In this document: piece after piece, positions 28,434-36,815 of the stretch
Position numbering within the stretch: position 1 is the stretch's first letter
Layout of the letters: every line of letters begins with the position of its first letter
NCBI GenBank assembly: GCA_020683205.1
Contig: CP085689.1
Location: 3,032,230 to 3,096,229 of the forward strand
Direction: 5' to 3'
Origin: Lentisphaerae bacterium WC36
GTDB lineage: Bacteria > Verrucomicrobiota > Lentisphaeria > Victivallales > SZUA-371
Length of the DNA: 64,000 nt
Notes under the pieces: generated by a model
Database searches by the model: none
Told to the model about the DNA's origin: nothing
Seen by the model: the letters and a program-made list of their open reading frames with translations, nothing else
Made by a program: the position numbers and the translations under genes

Positions 28434-29783
28434 TTATTTTAAAATAAAACGAGCATTAGCCCAATCTGCATGATCCCAGCTATCACTTCCTTCAGTCGTT
28501 ACAACCAATTTTAGGGTATCCGCGTTGCTAACATCAATATCAACTGTCTTTGTTGGAGTCCAAGGTTCCATTATTCCACTATCAAACACTAATGTTCCCC
28601 AAGCCGTTTCAGTCGCATTAATAAATACTTTGAAACGCACTTTACCCTTAGGTCCAGACTCTTCATCGATTCCTACGTCAGAAATAAATCTGCTATACTT
28701 TTTATCTGTGTTAACAATAATTCGAGAAAAAGCATGGACACCAATACCTTTACTATAACTCTTTGGATCCATACGCATTGCTTGACCGTCCCATTCATCA
28801 CCGCCACCAATTCCTTGATTAATACCAAATGGTCCGTGATCAAAACCATTGTTATAACCATGGTTTATTTTCATTTCTGATAAATAGCGAGTATCACCTG
28901 ACTGCAATCTTTTATTATCAGCAACAGTAAAATTAAACTCTGCTAACACTGCAGGGTGATCTGATAGTAATTTGCCATCTTTTGTAAAATGCCCAAAATA
29001 TTTATCGCCAGTATGTTGATTTAATTCCATTCTTTCATAATGATCCAAAGTCAACGTTACGTCAGCACCACTACGATAAAGAATTCTATCAACTGGACCA
29101 TGCTGATTTCCTGTCGCAACCACACACGCATCTTGGAAGTTATTCGCAGTAATTAATGGCTGTAAAGCAGTACCTGGCCAATGCCAAGTCACGTTCATAT
29201 CACCAATAAAAATAACTGCTCGATCAGCAGGTGAATTTGCTTGAATATAGTCACTAATTTGTTGTAATTGATGAACAATATGATCATTGTAATCATCACC
29301 AGTGTGAGTATTATATACATCAACATAAACACCAGGATAAATAGTTACAGTATTTTTTTGAAAGCCTTTTGCCACATAAAATGGATTTTCATCAAATTCA
29401 ATTTTCTTCGATTTAGCCATTGGATACTTTGATAACGTGTCAAGACCGCTTCCACCACTATAAAGGTGCTTGTTAATTGAAAAATATGGGAATCTAGTAT
29501 CTTCGCGAAATTCATCAAACAAACTAAATTGTTCTTGCACTCCAACAATATCAAATGAATTTAAGCGTGGTCCAATTTCTTGTACTCGCCCATCAGGATT
29601 TCCAGCTGTTCCGTAATTATAAGCAGGCCATGGCAATGCGCCAATATTATAAGTTAAAACGCTAAAATTCCCATCAACAGTATTTGTTGAGGCATTTAGA
29701 GAACTTGATACAGACAACATCATTGAGGCAACAAAAGATAATGACAAGAACTTCTTAACTCTTAAATAATTACTTTTTTTCAT
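28434..29783 (-). CDS. Secreted EEP-phosphodiesterase/NPCBM protein, copy C (intact)
   Basis: 449 aa from the ATG at 29783 (AAAGGAAAAACT upstream). Signal peptide 1 to about 33. The EEP residues are all present: LTYNIGALPWP, VGVQEQF, YNTHTGDD, IGDMNVTWHWPG (Met in place of Phe next to the conserved Asp/Asn) and LSDHPAVL. The substrate-side segment after GDMN differs clearly from copies A, D and F, and is shared only with copy B (ITANNFQDACVVATGNQ). The C-terminal NPCBM domain is near-identical to the other copies. Copies B and C therefore form one subtype and A, D, E and F another. Confidence 0.85.
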   Translation of the reverse strand: MKKSNYLRVKKFLSLSFVASMMLSVSSSLNASTNTVDGNFSVLTYNIGALPWPAYNYGTAGNPDGRVQEIGPRLNSFDIVGVQEQFSLFDEFREDTRFPYFSINKHLYSGGSGLDTLSKYPMAKSKKIEFDENPFYVAKGFQKNTVTIYPGVYVDVYNTHTGDDYNDHIVHQLQQISDYIQANSPADRAVIFIGDMNVTWHWPGTALQPLITANNFQDACVVATGNQHGPVDRILYRSGADVTLTLDHYERMELNQHTGDKYFGHFTKDGKLLSDHPAVLAEFNFTVADNKRLQSGDTRYLSEMKINHGYNNGFDHGPFGINQGIGGGDEWDGQAMRMDPKSYSKGIGVHAFSRIIVNTDKKYSRFISDVGIDEESGPKGKVRFKVFINATETAWGTLVFDSGIMEPWTPTKTVDIDVSNADTLKLVVTTEGSDSWDHADWANARFILK

Positions 29784-29832
29784 AGTTTTTCCTTTAATTT
29801 TATGTTTTGTATTTTTTGGAATACTCAGCAAA

Positions 29833-29850
29833 AGTGTAAAAAAAAGCACT
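29833..29850 (-). promoter_or_regulatory. Leader hairpin, copy C
   Basis: The inverted repeat AGTG/CACT around a run of T lies about 50 bases upstream of the ATG. It is the weaker equivalent of the hairpins in copies D and F. Confidence 0.4.
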
Positions 29851-29892
29851 AATGCACAAAAGTTATTGTAAGTATTTTATAGTAAAATAAAA

Positions 29893-29926
29893 TACCCTAA
29901 AACACTAGAATAATAACCTTTTTGGT
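29893..29926 (-). promoter_or_regulatory. 34-nt upstream box, copy C
   Basis: On the minus strand it reads ACC-AAAAA-GGTTAT, a spacer, then GTTTTAGGGTA. It begins 110 bases upstream of the ATG. It may contain the -35/-10 region (GTTATT, 17 bases, TATTTT just beyond) or an operator. Confidence 0.5.
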
Positions 29927-29965
29927 AATTAATTAATATATAAAAGTATTTTTTGTTATATAAAA

Positions 29966-29994
29966 AGGCACATTAAACTAAATTTAATGTGCCT
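29966..29994 (-). terminator. Terminator downstream of EEP copy D
   Basis: A 12-bp perfect stem (AGGCACATTAAA with TTTAATGTGCCT) lies 42 bases after the copy D stop, with U-rich sequence following on the minus strand. Confidence 0.8.
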
Positions 29995-30036
29995 AAATGT
30001 CAAGTATTCAAAAAATGACTATTTTTAAAATAATTT

Positions 30037-31410
30037 CTATTTTAAGATAAAACGAGCATCTGCCCAGTTAGCGTGATCCCAGCTATCACTATCCTCAGGA
30101 TCTACAACTAATTTTAAAGAATCAACATTGCTAATATCAATGTCAACTGTTTTTGTAGCACTCCAAGGAGCCATTGATCCACTATCAAATACTAATGTCC
30201 CAGTATTTGTTTCAGTAGCATTAGCAAATACTTTAAAGCGTGCTCTGCCTTTAGTTCCTGTTTCCTCATCTATTCCAACATCAGAAATAAATCTGCTGTA
30301 TTTTTTATCAGTATTAACAAAAATACGAGATAAAGCGTGAGTTCCAATTCCTTTTGCATAAGTTTTAGGATCCATACGCAATGCTTGTCCATCCCATTCA
30401 TCTCCGCCACCAATTGTTTGATTAATACCAAATGGTCCGTGATCAAAACCATTGTTATATCCATAATCTAATTTCATTTGTGATAAATATAGAGTATCTC
30501 CTGAGTGTAATCTTTTATCATCCGCTATAGTAAACTTAAACTCTGCTAACACAGCTGGATGATCAGAAAGTCTTGAGCCGTCAGATTTAATAAAATGACC
30601 TTGATATTTATCTGTAGGTAATGGAAAAGAATCTTTTGACTGTACGTCAATTGTTTCATAATGATCTAATGTTAAAGTTAAATCATCTCCATCACGATAT
30701 AAAACTCTATCAACTGGAGCTTGCCATGGATTTTGGTTTACACCAAACTCTGTCCAAGCATCTTTTAAGTTGTTAGGAGTCATAAGTGAATCTTTAAAAG
30801 GGTGCCAATGAGTTGGTTTTGCATTAAAGTCACCAATTACGATAACTGCACGTCCTGATGGAGTATTATCTTGAATATATTGACTTAATTCAACATGCTG
30901 CGCAAGAACAGTATCATCACTATCGCCTGTGTGATGGTTATATACATCAATAAATACATCAGGGTAAATCATTACAGTATTTTTTGTAAACCCTTTGTTA
31001 ACATACCATGGGTGATCATCAAATGTAACTTTAACAGTTTTTATCATAGGGTATTTTGATAATAAGTCAATTCCGCTACCGCCACTATATAAATGTTTAT
31101 TTTCTGAAAAATATGGGAAGCGAGTTCCTTCTCTAAATTCATCAATTACGCTAAATTGCTCCTGTACTCCGACAATATCAAAAGTATTAATTCGCTCTCC
31201 AATTTCTTGTACCCGACCATCAGGATTTCCAGCTGTCCCGTGATTATAAGCAGGCCATGGGAGTGCGCCAATATTATAAGTTAAAACACTAAAATTACCA
31301 TCAACAGTATTTGTTGAAGCATTTAAAGAACTTGTCATCGATAGCATCGCAGATACAACAACAGATGCTGACAAGATCATTTTTGCTTTTAAATAATTAC
31401 ATTTTTTCAT
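30037..31410 (-). CDS. Secreted EEP-phosphodiesterase/NPCBM protein, copy D (intact)
   Basis: 457 aa from the ATG at 31410 with AAGGAAAAACT upstream. Signal peptide 1 to about 32 (SSLNAS). Catalytic set: LTYNIGALPWP, VGVQEQF, YNHHTGDSDD, IGDFNAKPTHW and LSDHPAVL. In copies A, C and F the His motif is YNTHTGD; here it is YNHHTGD, as in copy E. The NPCBM domain runs from about residue 310 to the end. Upstream box, leader hairpin and terminator are all intact, so this is a complete expression unit. Confidence 0.85.
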   Translation of the reverse strand: MKKCNYLKAKMILSASVVVSAMLSMTSSLNASTNTVDGNFSVLTYNIGALPWPAYNHGTAGNPDGRVQEIGERINTFDIVGVQEQFSVIDEFREGTRFPYFSENKHLYSGGSGIDLLSKYPMIKTVKVTFDDHPWYVNKGFTKNTVMIYPDVFIDVYNHHTGDSDDTVLAQHVELSQYIQDNTPSGRAVIVIGDFNAKPTHWHPFKDSLMTPNNLKDAWTEFGVNQNPWQAPVDRVLYRDGDDLTLTLDHYETIDVQSKDSFPLPTDKYQGHFIKSDGSRLSDHPAVLAEFKFTIADDKRLHSGDTLYLSQMKLDYGYNNGFDHGPFGINQTIGGGDEWDGQALRMDPKTYAKGIGTHALSRIFVNTDKKYSRFISDVGIDEETGTKGRARFKVFANATETNTGTLVFDSGSMAPWSATKTVDIDISNVDSLKLVVDPEDSDSWDHANWADARFILK

Positions 31411-31457
31411 AGTTTTTCCTTTGATTTTGTATTTTGAGCCCTCTTTGAATACTTAAC

Positions 31458-31481
31458 AAAAGTGTAAAATAAAGCACTTTT
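31458..31481 (-). promoter_or_regulatory. Leader hairpin, copy D
   Basis: The inverted repeat AAAAGTG/CACTTTT with a 10-base T-rich loop (minus strand) starts 48 bases upstream of the ATG. It is an equivalent of the hairpin before copy F. Confidence 0.45.
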
Positions 31482-31519
31482 ATATAGAGATATTATATTA
31501 TTTTGCAAAAATATAAAAA

Positions 31520-31553
31520 TACCCAAAAACATCTCATTGATAACTTTTTTGGT
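31520..31553 (-). promoter_or_regulatory. 34-nt upstream box, copy D
   Basis: The minus strand reads ACCAAAAAAGTTAT, a spacer, then GTTTTTGGGTA. It begins exactly 110 bases upstream of the ATG, as in copies A and C. Confidence 0.5.
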
Positions 31554-31592
31554 AATTATTTTAATATATAAAAATATTTTTTATTATATAAA

Positions 31593-31621
31593 AAGCACAT
31601 TAAAACTATTTTAATGTGCTT
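31593..31621 (-). terminator. Terminator downstream of EEP copy E
   Basis: A 13-bp perfect stem (AAGCACATTAAAA/TTTTAATGTGCTT) lies 34 bases after the copy E stop. U-rich sequence follows on the minus strand. Confidence 0.8.
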
Positions 31622-31655
31622 AAAGCGTTCCAATTAAATTTTGTGTCGCTACTTT

Positions 31656-32888
31656 TTACTTAAGAATTAAATACGCATCAGCCCAATTCGCATGATCCCA
31701 TGAATCATCGCCTGTAGTTTGAACCATTAATTCCAGTTTGTTCACGTTACTAATATCAAGATCAATTGATTTTGTAGCGCTCCATGGATCCATATCCCAA
31801 CTAGTATAAACAAGATTTCCATCAGCATAAACTTCAAAACGAACTTTACCTCTAGGCCCAGTTTCTTCATCAACGCCAATTTTTGCACGGAATCTGCTAT
31901 ATTTTTTATTAGGAAATACATTTAAGTTTGAAAAAGCATGAACTCCAAGTCCTTTTGCATAAAGAACCCCATTCATATTCATTGTTTGACCATCCCATTC
32001 ATCGCCACCACCAATTGTTTGATTGATTCCAACTGGACCATGGCTAAAACCATTATTTTTCGCATAAGGAATTTTGATTTGCGACAAATAGTGTTTATCC
32101 CCTGATTGCAGTCTTTTTTCATCAGTTACTTTGAATTTGAATTCACCTAATACAGCTGGGTGATCTGAAAGTCTTGAACCATCAGATTTTTTAAAGTGAC
32201 CTTGATATTTATCTGTAGGCAAAGGATAATAATCATATGCTGGTGGATCAATCGTTTCATAATGCGCCAATGTTAGAGTCAAATTATCTCCATCACGATA
32301 TAAAATTCTATCAACTGGAGCGCTCCAAGGGTTTTGATTTACTCCAAACTCCGTCCAAGCATCTTTTAAATTGTTTGGAGTCATTAGTGAATCTTTAAAA
32401 GGGTGCCAGTGAGTTGGCTTAGCATTAAAGTCGCCAATCACAATAACAGCACGTCCTGCTGGAGAATTATTTTGAATATATTGACTTAATTCTACATGCT
32501 GAGCAAGAACAGTATCATCACTGTCACCTGTGTGGTGATTATATACGTCAACAAATACATCAGGGTAAACCATTACAGTATTTTTTGAGAAACCTTTGTT
32601 AACATACCATGGGTGATCATCAAATGTTACTTTGACAGTTTTTGTCATAGGCAATTTTGATAATAAGTCAATTCCGCTACCGCCACTATATAAATGTTTA
32701 TTTTCTGAAAAATATGGAAAGCGGGTTCCTTCTCTAAACTCATCAATAACGCTAAACTGTTCTTGAACTCCAACAATATCAAAATTATTTATTCGTTCTC
32801 CAATTATTTGCACTCGACCATCAGGATTTCCAGCAGTCCCGTGATTATAAGCAGGCCATGGCAATGCTCCAATATTATATGTTAAAAC
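31656..32888 (-). pseudogene. EEP/NPCBM copy E, lacks start and signal peptide
   Basis: Homology begins at VLTYNIGALPWPAYN (codon GTT at 32888), ten bases after the stop of copy F. A TAG stop lies two codons upstream in frame. Signal peptide, start codon, ribosome site, upstream box and leader hairpin are all missing, as is the terminator expected after copy F. A deletion between copies F and E explains all of this, perhaps at the short shared sequence GTTTTAA. The rest, about 410 codons, is open with full EEP (VQEQF, GDFNAKP, LSDHPAVL) and NPCBM domains. Its NPCBM domain is the most diverged of the six (KIPYAKNNGFSHGPVG). No exportable product can be made. Confidence 0.85.
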
Positions 32889-32898
32889 TTTCTAATTA

Positions 32899-34271
32899 TT
32901 ATTTTAAGATAAAACGAGCATCTGCCCAGTTAGCGTGATCCCAGCTATCACTATCCTCAGGATCTACAACTAATTTTAAAGAATCAACATTGCTAATATC
33001 AATGTCAACTGTTTTTGTAGCACTCCAAGGAGCCATTGATCCACTATCAAATACTAATGTCCCAGTATTTGATTCAGTAGCGTTAGCAAATACTTTAAAG
33101 CGCGCTCTGCCTTTAGTCCCTGTCTCCTCATCTATTCCAACATCAGAAATAAATCTACTATATTTTCTGCCTGTCCAAACGAAAATGCGCGACAAAGCGT
33201 GAGTTCCAATACCTTTACTATAACTTTTTGGATCCATACGTAATGTTTTACCATCCCATTCATCACCACCACCAATTGTTTGATCAATACCAAATGGTCC
33301 ATGATCAAAGCCATTATTATATCCATAATACAACTTCATATCAGATAAATATTCAGTATTACCTGATTTAAGTCTCTTATAGTCAGCTACTTTAAAGTTA
33401 AATATCGCCAAAACAGCAGGATGATCTGAAAGCCTTGATCCATCATAATTTAAGAAATAATCTTGAAATTTATCCGTAGGCAAAGGATAAGCCTCACTAT
33501 CTAGAGCAGAAATAGTTTCATAATGATCTAATGTTATAGTTAAATCAGAGCCATTACGATATAAAATTCTGTCAACTGGTGCTTGATAAGGATTTTGATT
33601 GGTATCAAACTCTGTCCAAGCATCTTTTAAGTTATTAGGAATCATGACAGGTGTTTTAATATCTCCCCAATGAGTTGGCTTAGCATTAAAGTCTCCCATA
33701 ACAATTACCGCTCTATTTGAAGGAGAATGCGCTTTGATATATTCTCCGAGTTGCGCCAACTGTAAGTCAACAGTATCCATTCCATCACCAGTATGAGTAT
33801 TATAAACATCTATATAAACATCACGGTAAATTTTAACAGTATTTTTTTGAAACCCTTTTGCAACATAAAAAGGATGGTCATTATATCTAACCCTAACGGA
33901 TTTACCCATTGGGTATTTTGATAAAAGGTCAAGGCCACTTCCTCCACCATAAAGATGATCGTTAATAGAAAAGTATGGAAATCTTGTTCCACTTCTAAAT
34001 TTCTCTTTAAAAGCAAATTGCTCTTGTATTCCAACGATATCAAATTGGTTTAATCTTTTCCCAATCTCTTGAACTCGCCCTTCAGGGTTACCAGCAGTTC
34101 CTCCAAGCCAAGCAGGAAACGGCAATGCCCCAATATTATATGTTAAAACACTAAACCTACCATCAATTACCTCTTCTGAAGCATTTAAAGAACTTGACAC
34201 TGTTAACATCATCAATGCAAAAAAAGTAACTGGTAATATTTTTTTGCCTTTAAATAATTACATTTTTTCAT
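32899..34271 (-). pseudogene. EEP/NPCBM copy F, frameshifted in the signal peptide
   Basis: The original start is the ATG at 34271-34269 (AAAAGGAAAAATT upstream), giving MKKCNYLKAKK as in copies A and D. Reading then meets a run of seven A (coding strand, 34239-34245) and runs into TGA at 34214-34212. With one more A the frame continues through the hydrophobic signal core into SSLNASEEVIDGRFSVLTYN and stays open to 32899. The downstream 438 codons are intact with every EEP motif (IQEQF, GDFNAKP, LSDHPAVL) and the NPCBM domain. It is either off by slippage, rescued by transcriptional slippage, or a sequencing error. A TTG at 34215 could start a protein lacking most of the signal peptide. Confidence 0.8.
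34239..34245 (-). repeat. Poly-A(7) tract at the frameshift point of copy F
   Basis: Seven T on the plus strand, A on the coding strand, within codons 10-13 of the copy F signal peptide. Eight would restore the frame. Confidence 0.85.
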
Positions 34272-34318
34272 AATTTTTCCTTTTGTTTTGTGTTTTGAAC
34301 CCTTTTTGAAGACTTAGT

Positions 34319-34341
34319 AAAAGTGCAAAAAAAGCACTTTT
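34319..34341 (-). promoter_or_regulatory. Leader hairpin, copy F
   Basis: An 8-bp perfect inverted repeat AAAAGTGC/GCACTTTT with a seven-T loop (minus strand) lies 48 bases before the ATG. It is the clearest member of the leader hairpins shared by the array. Confidence 0.55.
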
Positions 34342-34379
34342 ATATAGGGATATTATATTATTTTAATCAAATATGAAAA

Positions 34380-34413
34380 TACCCAAAAACGTCACATTAA
34401 TAACCTTTTTGGT
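34380..34413 (-). promoter_or_regulatory. 34-nt upstream box, copy F
   Basis: It begins 109 bases upstream of the ATG, one less than in A, C and D. That is the direction expected if one base is missing nearby, though the poly-A change itself is inside the gene. The GGTTATT half is part of a 7-bp inverted repeat AATAACC-N5-GGTTATT (34399-34417), a possible operator. Confidence 0.5.
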
Positions 34414-34516
34414 TATTTTTGAGCAAAAAAAATAAAATTAAAAAAAAGGCTAAATGATAAAAATGATATCTAATAAAATATCAATATATTACCCTAAAGT
34501 AATTAAAAGTGGCAAG

Positions 34517-35410
34517 TTACAAATTTTGAGGAGATATTACAACCACGAGCTCTCCTTTCCAATTTTTTTCTTGTAGCGAGTCTAACAACTCATTAGCTGT
34601 TCCATGAATAGTTTCTTCATAAACCTTGGTAGCTTCACGAATAATCGCCATTGGAGTATCTACTCCAACAATTTCGCATATCATCTTAATTGTTTTAGCG
34701 ATACGGTGCGGACTTTCGAACATGATATGGGTTTTATCATCAGCTTTAATTGCTTCAAAAAATGCTGTTTTTCTTCCACTTTTTACTGGAATAAAACCAT
34801 CAAAAGTAAATTTATCAACCGGCAAAGCAGCGGCAACAGCTGCAAAAGTTACTGCAGACACCCCAGGAATGATATTTATTTTAACTCCTTTTTGCACTGC
34901 TTCTCTAACAGTAAAAAAGCCAGGATCAGCAATACATGGAGTCCCCGCGTCTGAAACAATCGCCATTTTAAGATTTTTTTCAACAACCTTATCAAGCAAA
35001 TAATTAGTCTTTCCATGCTCGTTATGAATGTGCAATGATTCTAAGTGCTTATCATGAATTTCAAAATAGCTTAATAATTTTCTTGTCTGGCGAGTATCCT
35101 CAGCGGCAATTATGTCACAAGATTGTAAAACTTTTAAAGCTCGAAGCGTGATATCCTCTAAATTTCCAATTGGCGTTGCGACCAAAAATATTTCACCATT
35201 TTCAATACTTGAATCATCATTCTTTTTTGCACGCAAAGGAGCTTCAAGAATATTTTTTACAGCTGAAATAATTCCAGAATCGCCTAATTCAATGGCATTA
35301 ACTTCCAATTCAGCAGCTCTTTTTTCATCTTCAACTGCTTGTTGTTGAACTTCTTTTACCATATCTTTAAACGATAAACGTTTTTTATTATTTTTCTTTT
35401 TCTTCGCCAT
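34517..35410 (-). CDS. rsmI: 16S rRNA (cytidine-2'-O)-methyltransferase RsmI
   Basis: 297 aa from the ATG at 35410 (GGGAAT upstream; the reading from 35443 adds 11 residues). It methylates C1402 of 16S rRNA. The tetrapyrrole-methylase fold motifs VATPIGNLEDITLRAL, AAEDTRQTRKLL, VSDAGTPCIADPG and IPGVSAVTFAAVAAAL are all present. Ahead of them is an unusual extension of about 70 residues: a Lys/Asn-rich start (MAKKKKNNKKRLSFKD) followed by an acidic helical stretch. The extension is not part of the normal enzyme. Confidence 0.93.
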   Translation of the reverse strand: MAKKKKNNKKRLSFKDMVKEVQQQAVEDEKRAAELEVNAIELGDSGIISAVKNILEAPLRAKKNDDSSIENGEIFLVATPIGNLEDITLRALKVLQSCDIIAAEDTRQTRKLLSYFEIHDKHLESLHIHNEHGKTNYLLDKVVEKNLKMAIVSDAGTPCIADPGFFTVREAVQKGVKINIIPGVSAVTFAAVAAALPVDKFTFDGFIPVKSGRKTAFFEAIKADDKTHIMFESPHRIAKTIKMICEIVGVDTPMAIIREATKVYEETIHGTANELLDSLQEKNWKGELVVVISPQNL

Positions 35411-35431
35411 AAAATTATTCCCAAAATAAAA

Positions 35432-35456
35432 AACAGCAGTCACATAAACTGCTGTT
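35432..35456 (-). terminator. Terminator downstream of carA
   Basis: A 9-bp GC-containing stem (AACAGCAGT/ACTGCTGTT) with a seven-base loop runs into UUUUUAUUUU on the minus strand. It lies between the carA stop and the rsmI start. Confidence 0.85.
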
Positions 35457-35493
35457 CTATAATATTTATAAATCGTAATACTTAACGCTTTAA

Positions 35494-36657
35494 TTAAGCA
35501 TTTTTGATCATATCAGCAAATTGCTCGAATAAATACTCCGGATCGTGAGGACCTGGTGCCGCCTCTGGGTGATATTGAACTGCAAACATTGGTGCAGTTT
35601 TGTGTTTAATACCCTCGACAGTGTTATCATTCAAATTCATATGAGTTGCCTCTAAGCATTCTGGCAAAGAATCAAGAGCTACTGCATAGTTATGATTTTG
35701 AGATGTAATCTCCACTTCACCAGTCGCTAAATTCTTAACAGGATGATTGCAACCATGATGCCCAAATTTCAATCTAAAAGTATTAGCGCCACACGCTAGG
35801 GATAAAATCTGATGCCCCAAACAAATCCCCATAATGGGTAATTTACCAATTAATTCTTTAGCAGCTTCAATCGCGTATGATACAGCTGAAGGGTCAGCAG
35901 GCCCATTTGAGAAGAATACTCCGTCAGGCTTCATTGCTAAAACCTCACTCGCAGGAGTGTTGGCAGGCACAACAGTAACATTCATTCCTTGAACGCGTAA
36001 ATTACGTAAAATATTCCATTTTACACCAAAGTCATATGCTACAACATTCATAGTTACAGGAGGTAAATCACGACCGTGTAAAACGCCCCAAGTGTTTACG
36101 CTCGCATCGTCTTCATCCCAAGTGTAAATTTCTGGTGTTGTAACTTTTGCCGCATAATCTTGACCATCAAGACCACACCATTCTTTAGCTTTTTGAATCG
36201 CATCTTCTTCAGAAATATTATCTTCTGAACAGTGTAAGAATCCTTTTAAAGTTCCAATTTCACGTAACTTTACAGTTAAAGCACGAGTGTCGATTCCAGC
36301 GATACCAGGCACGCCTTCGTCAATTAAACGTTGCTCTAAAGAAACGTCACATCTCCAGTTGCTTGGTTCATTCATTTGGTGCATAACAAAACCACTTAAG
36401 AAAAACTTGCGTGATTCCATATCTTCTTCATTAATACCAATATTACCAATTTCAGGGTAAGTCATTGTCACGAATTGACCACTGTAAGAAGGGTCACTCA
36501 AAATTTCCTGATATCCACTTAGACCAGTATTAAATACAACTTCACCAACTTTATCTACTCTCGCACCAACAGCATAACCGTAAAGCACTGTACCATCTTC
36601 TAGTGCTAAAAATGCATTTTTGGCTCTCTTCGCTTGCCAATTATAATTATGTTCCAT
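35494..36657 (-). CDS. carA: Carbamoyl-phosphate synthase small (glutaminase) subunit
   Basis: 387 aa. It supplies ammonia from glutamine to CarB for pyrimidine and arginine synthesis. The N-terminal CPSase domain has [18 protein letters not shown]. The class I amidotransferase domain has the nucleophile motif [10 protein letters not shown] and the [10 protein letters not shown] His-Glu pair. Length and domain order are normal. carB is not adjacent. It is monocistronic, with its own terminator. Confidence 0.96.
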   Translation of the reverse strand: MEHNYNWQAKRAKNAFLALEDGTVLYGYAVGARVDKVGEVVFNTGLSGYQEILSDPSYSGQFVTMTYPEIGNIGINEEDMESRKFFLSGFVMHQMNEPSNWRCDVSLEQRLIDEGVPGIAGIDTRALTVKLREIGTLKGFLHCSEDNISEEDAIQKAKEWCGLDGQDYAAKVTTPEIYTWDEDDASVNTWGVLHGRDLPPVTMNVVAYDFGVKWNILRNLRVQGMNVTVVPANTPASEVLAMKPDGVFFSNGPADPSAVSYAIEAAKELIGKLPIMGICLGHQILSLACGANTFRLKFGHHGCNHPVKNLATGEVEITSQNHNYAVALDSLPECLEATHMNLNDNTVEGIKHKTAPMFAVQYHPEAAPGPHDPEYLFEQFADMIKNA

Positions 36658-36815
36658 TTAAATCTAAAAACTCCAACTAATTATCTATAATTTTCTTTTT
36701 TTTACATATTCACAAACAATATAACACAATTTTAAAAATTCGCTCACTTTTAGAGCAACTTTTTTGCAAAAAACTTTCTCTTGTCTATTAATAAATCTAA
36801 ATCATTACGAATATC

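Noticed and set aside
28525-28758. Plus-strand readings inside the EEP genes (also in other copies)
   Set aside because: They recur at the same place in each copy because the true gene is on the other strand; no ribosome sites or export signals.
25498-34450. Insertion sequences or transposases as cause of the EEP array
   Set aside because: No transposase gene, terminal inverted repeats or target duplications were seen around the array; tandem duplication by recombination explains it better.
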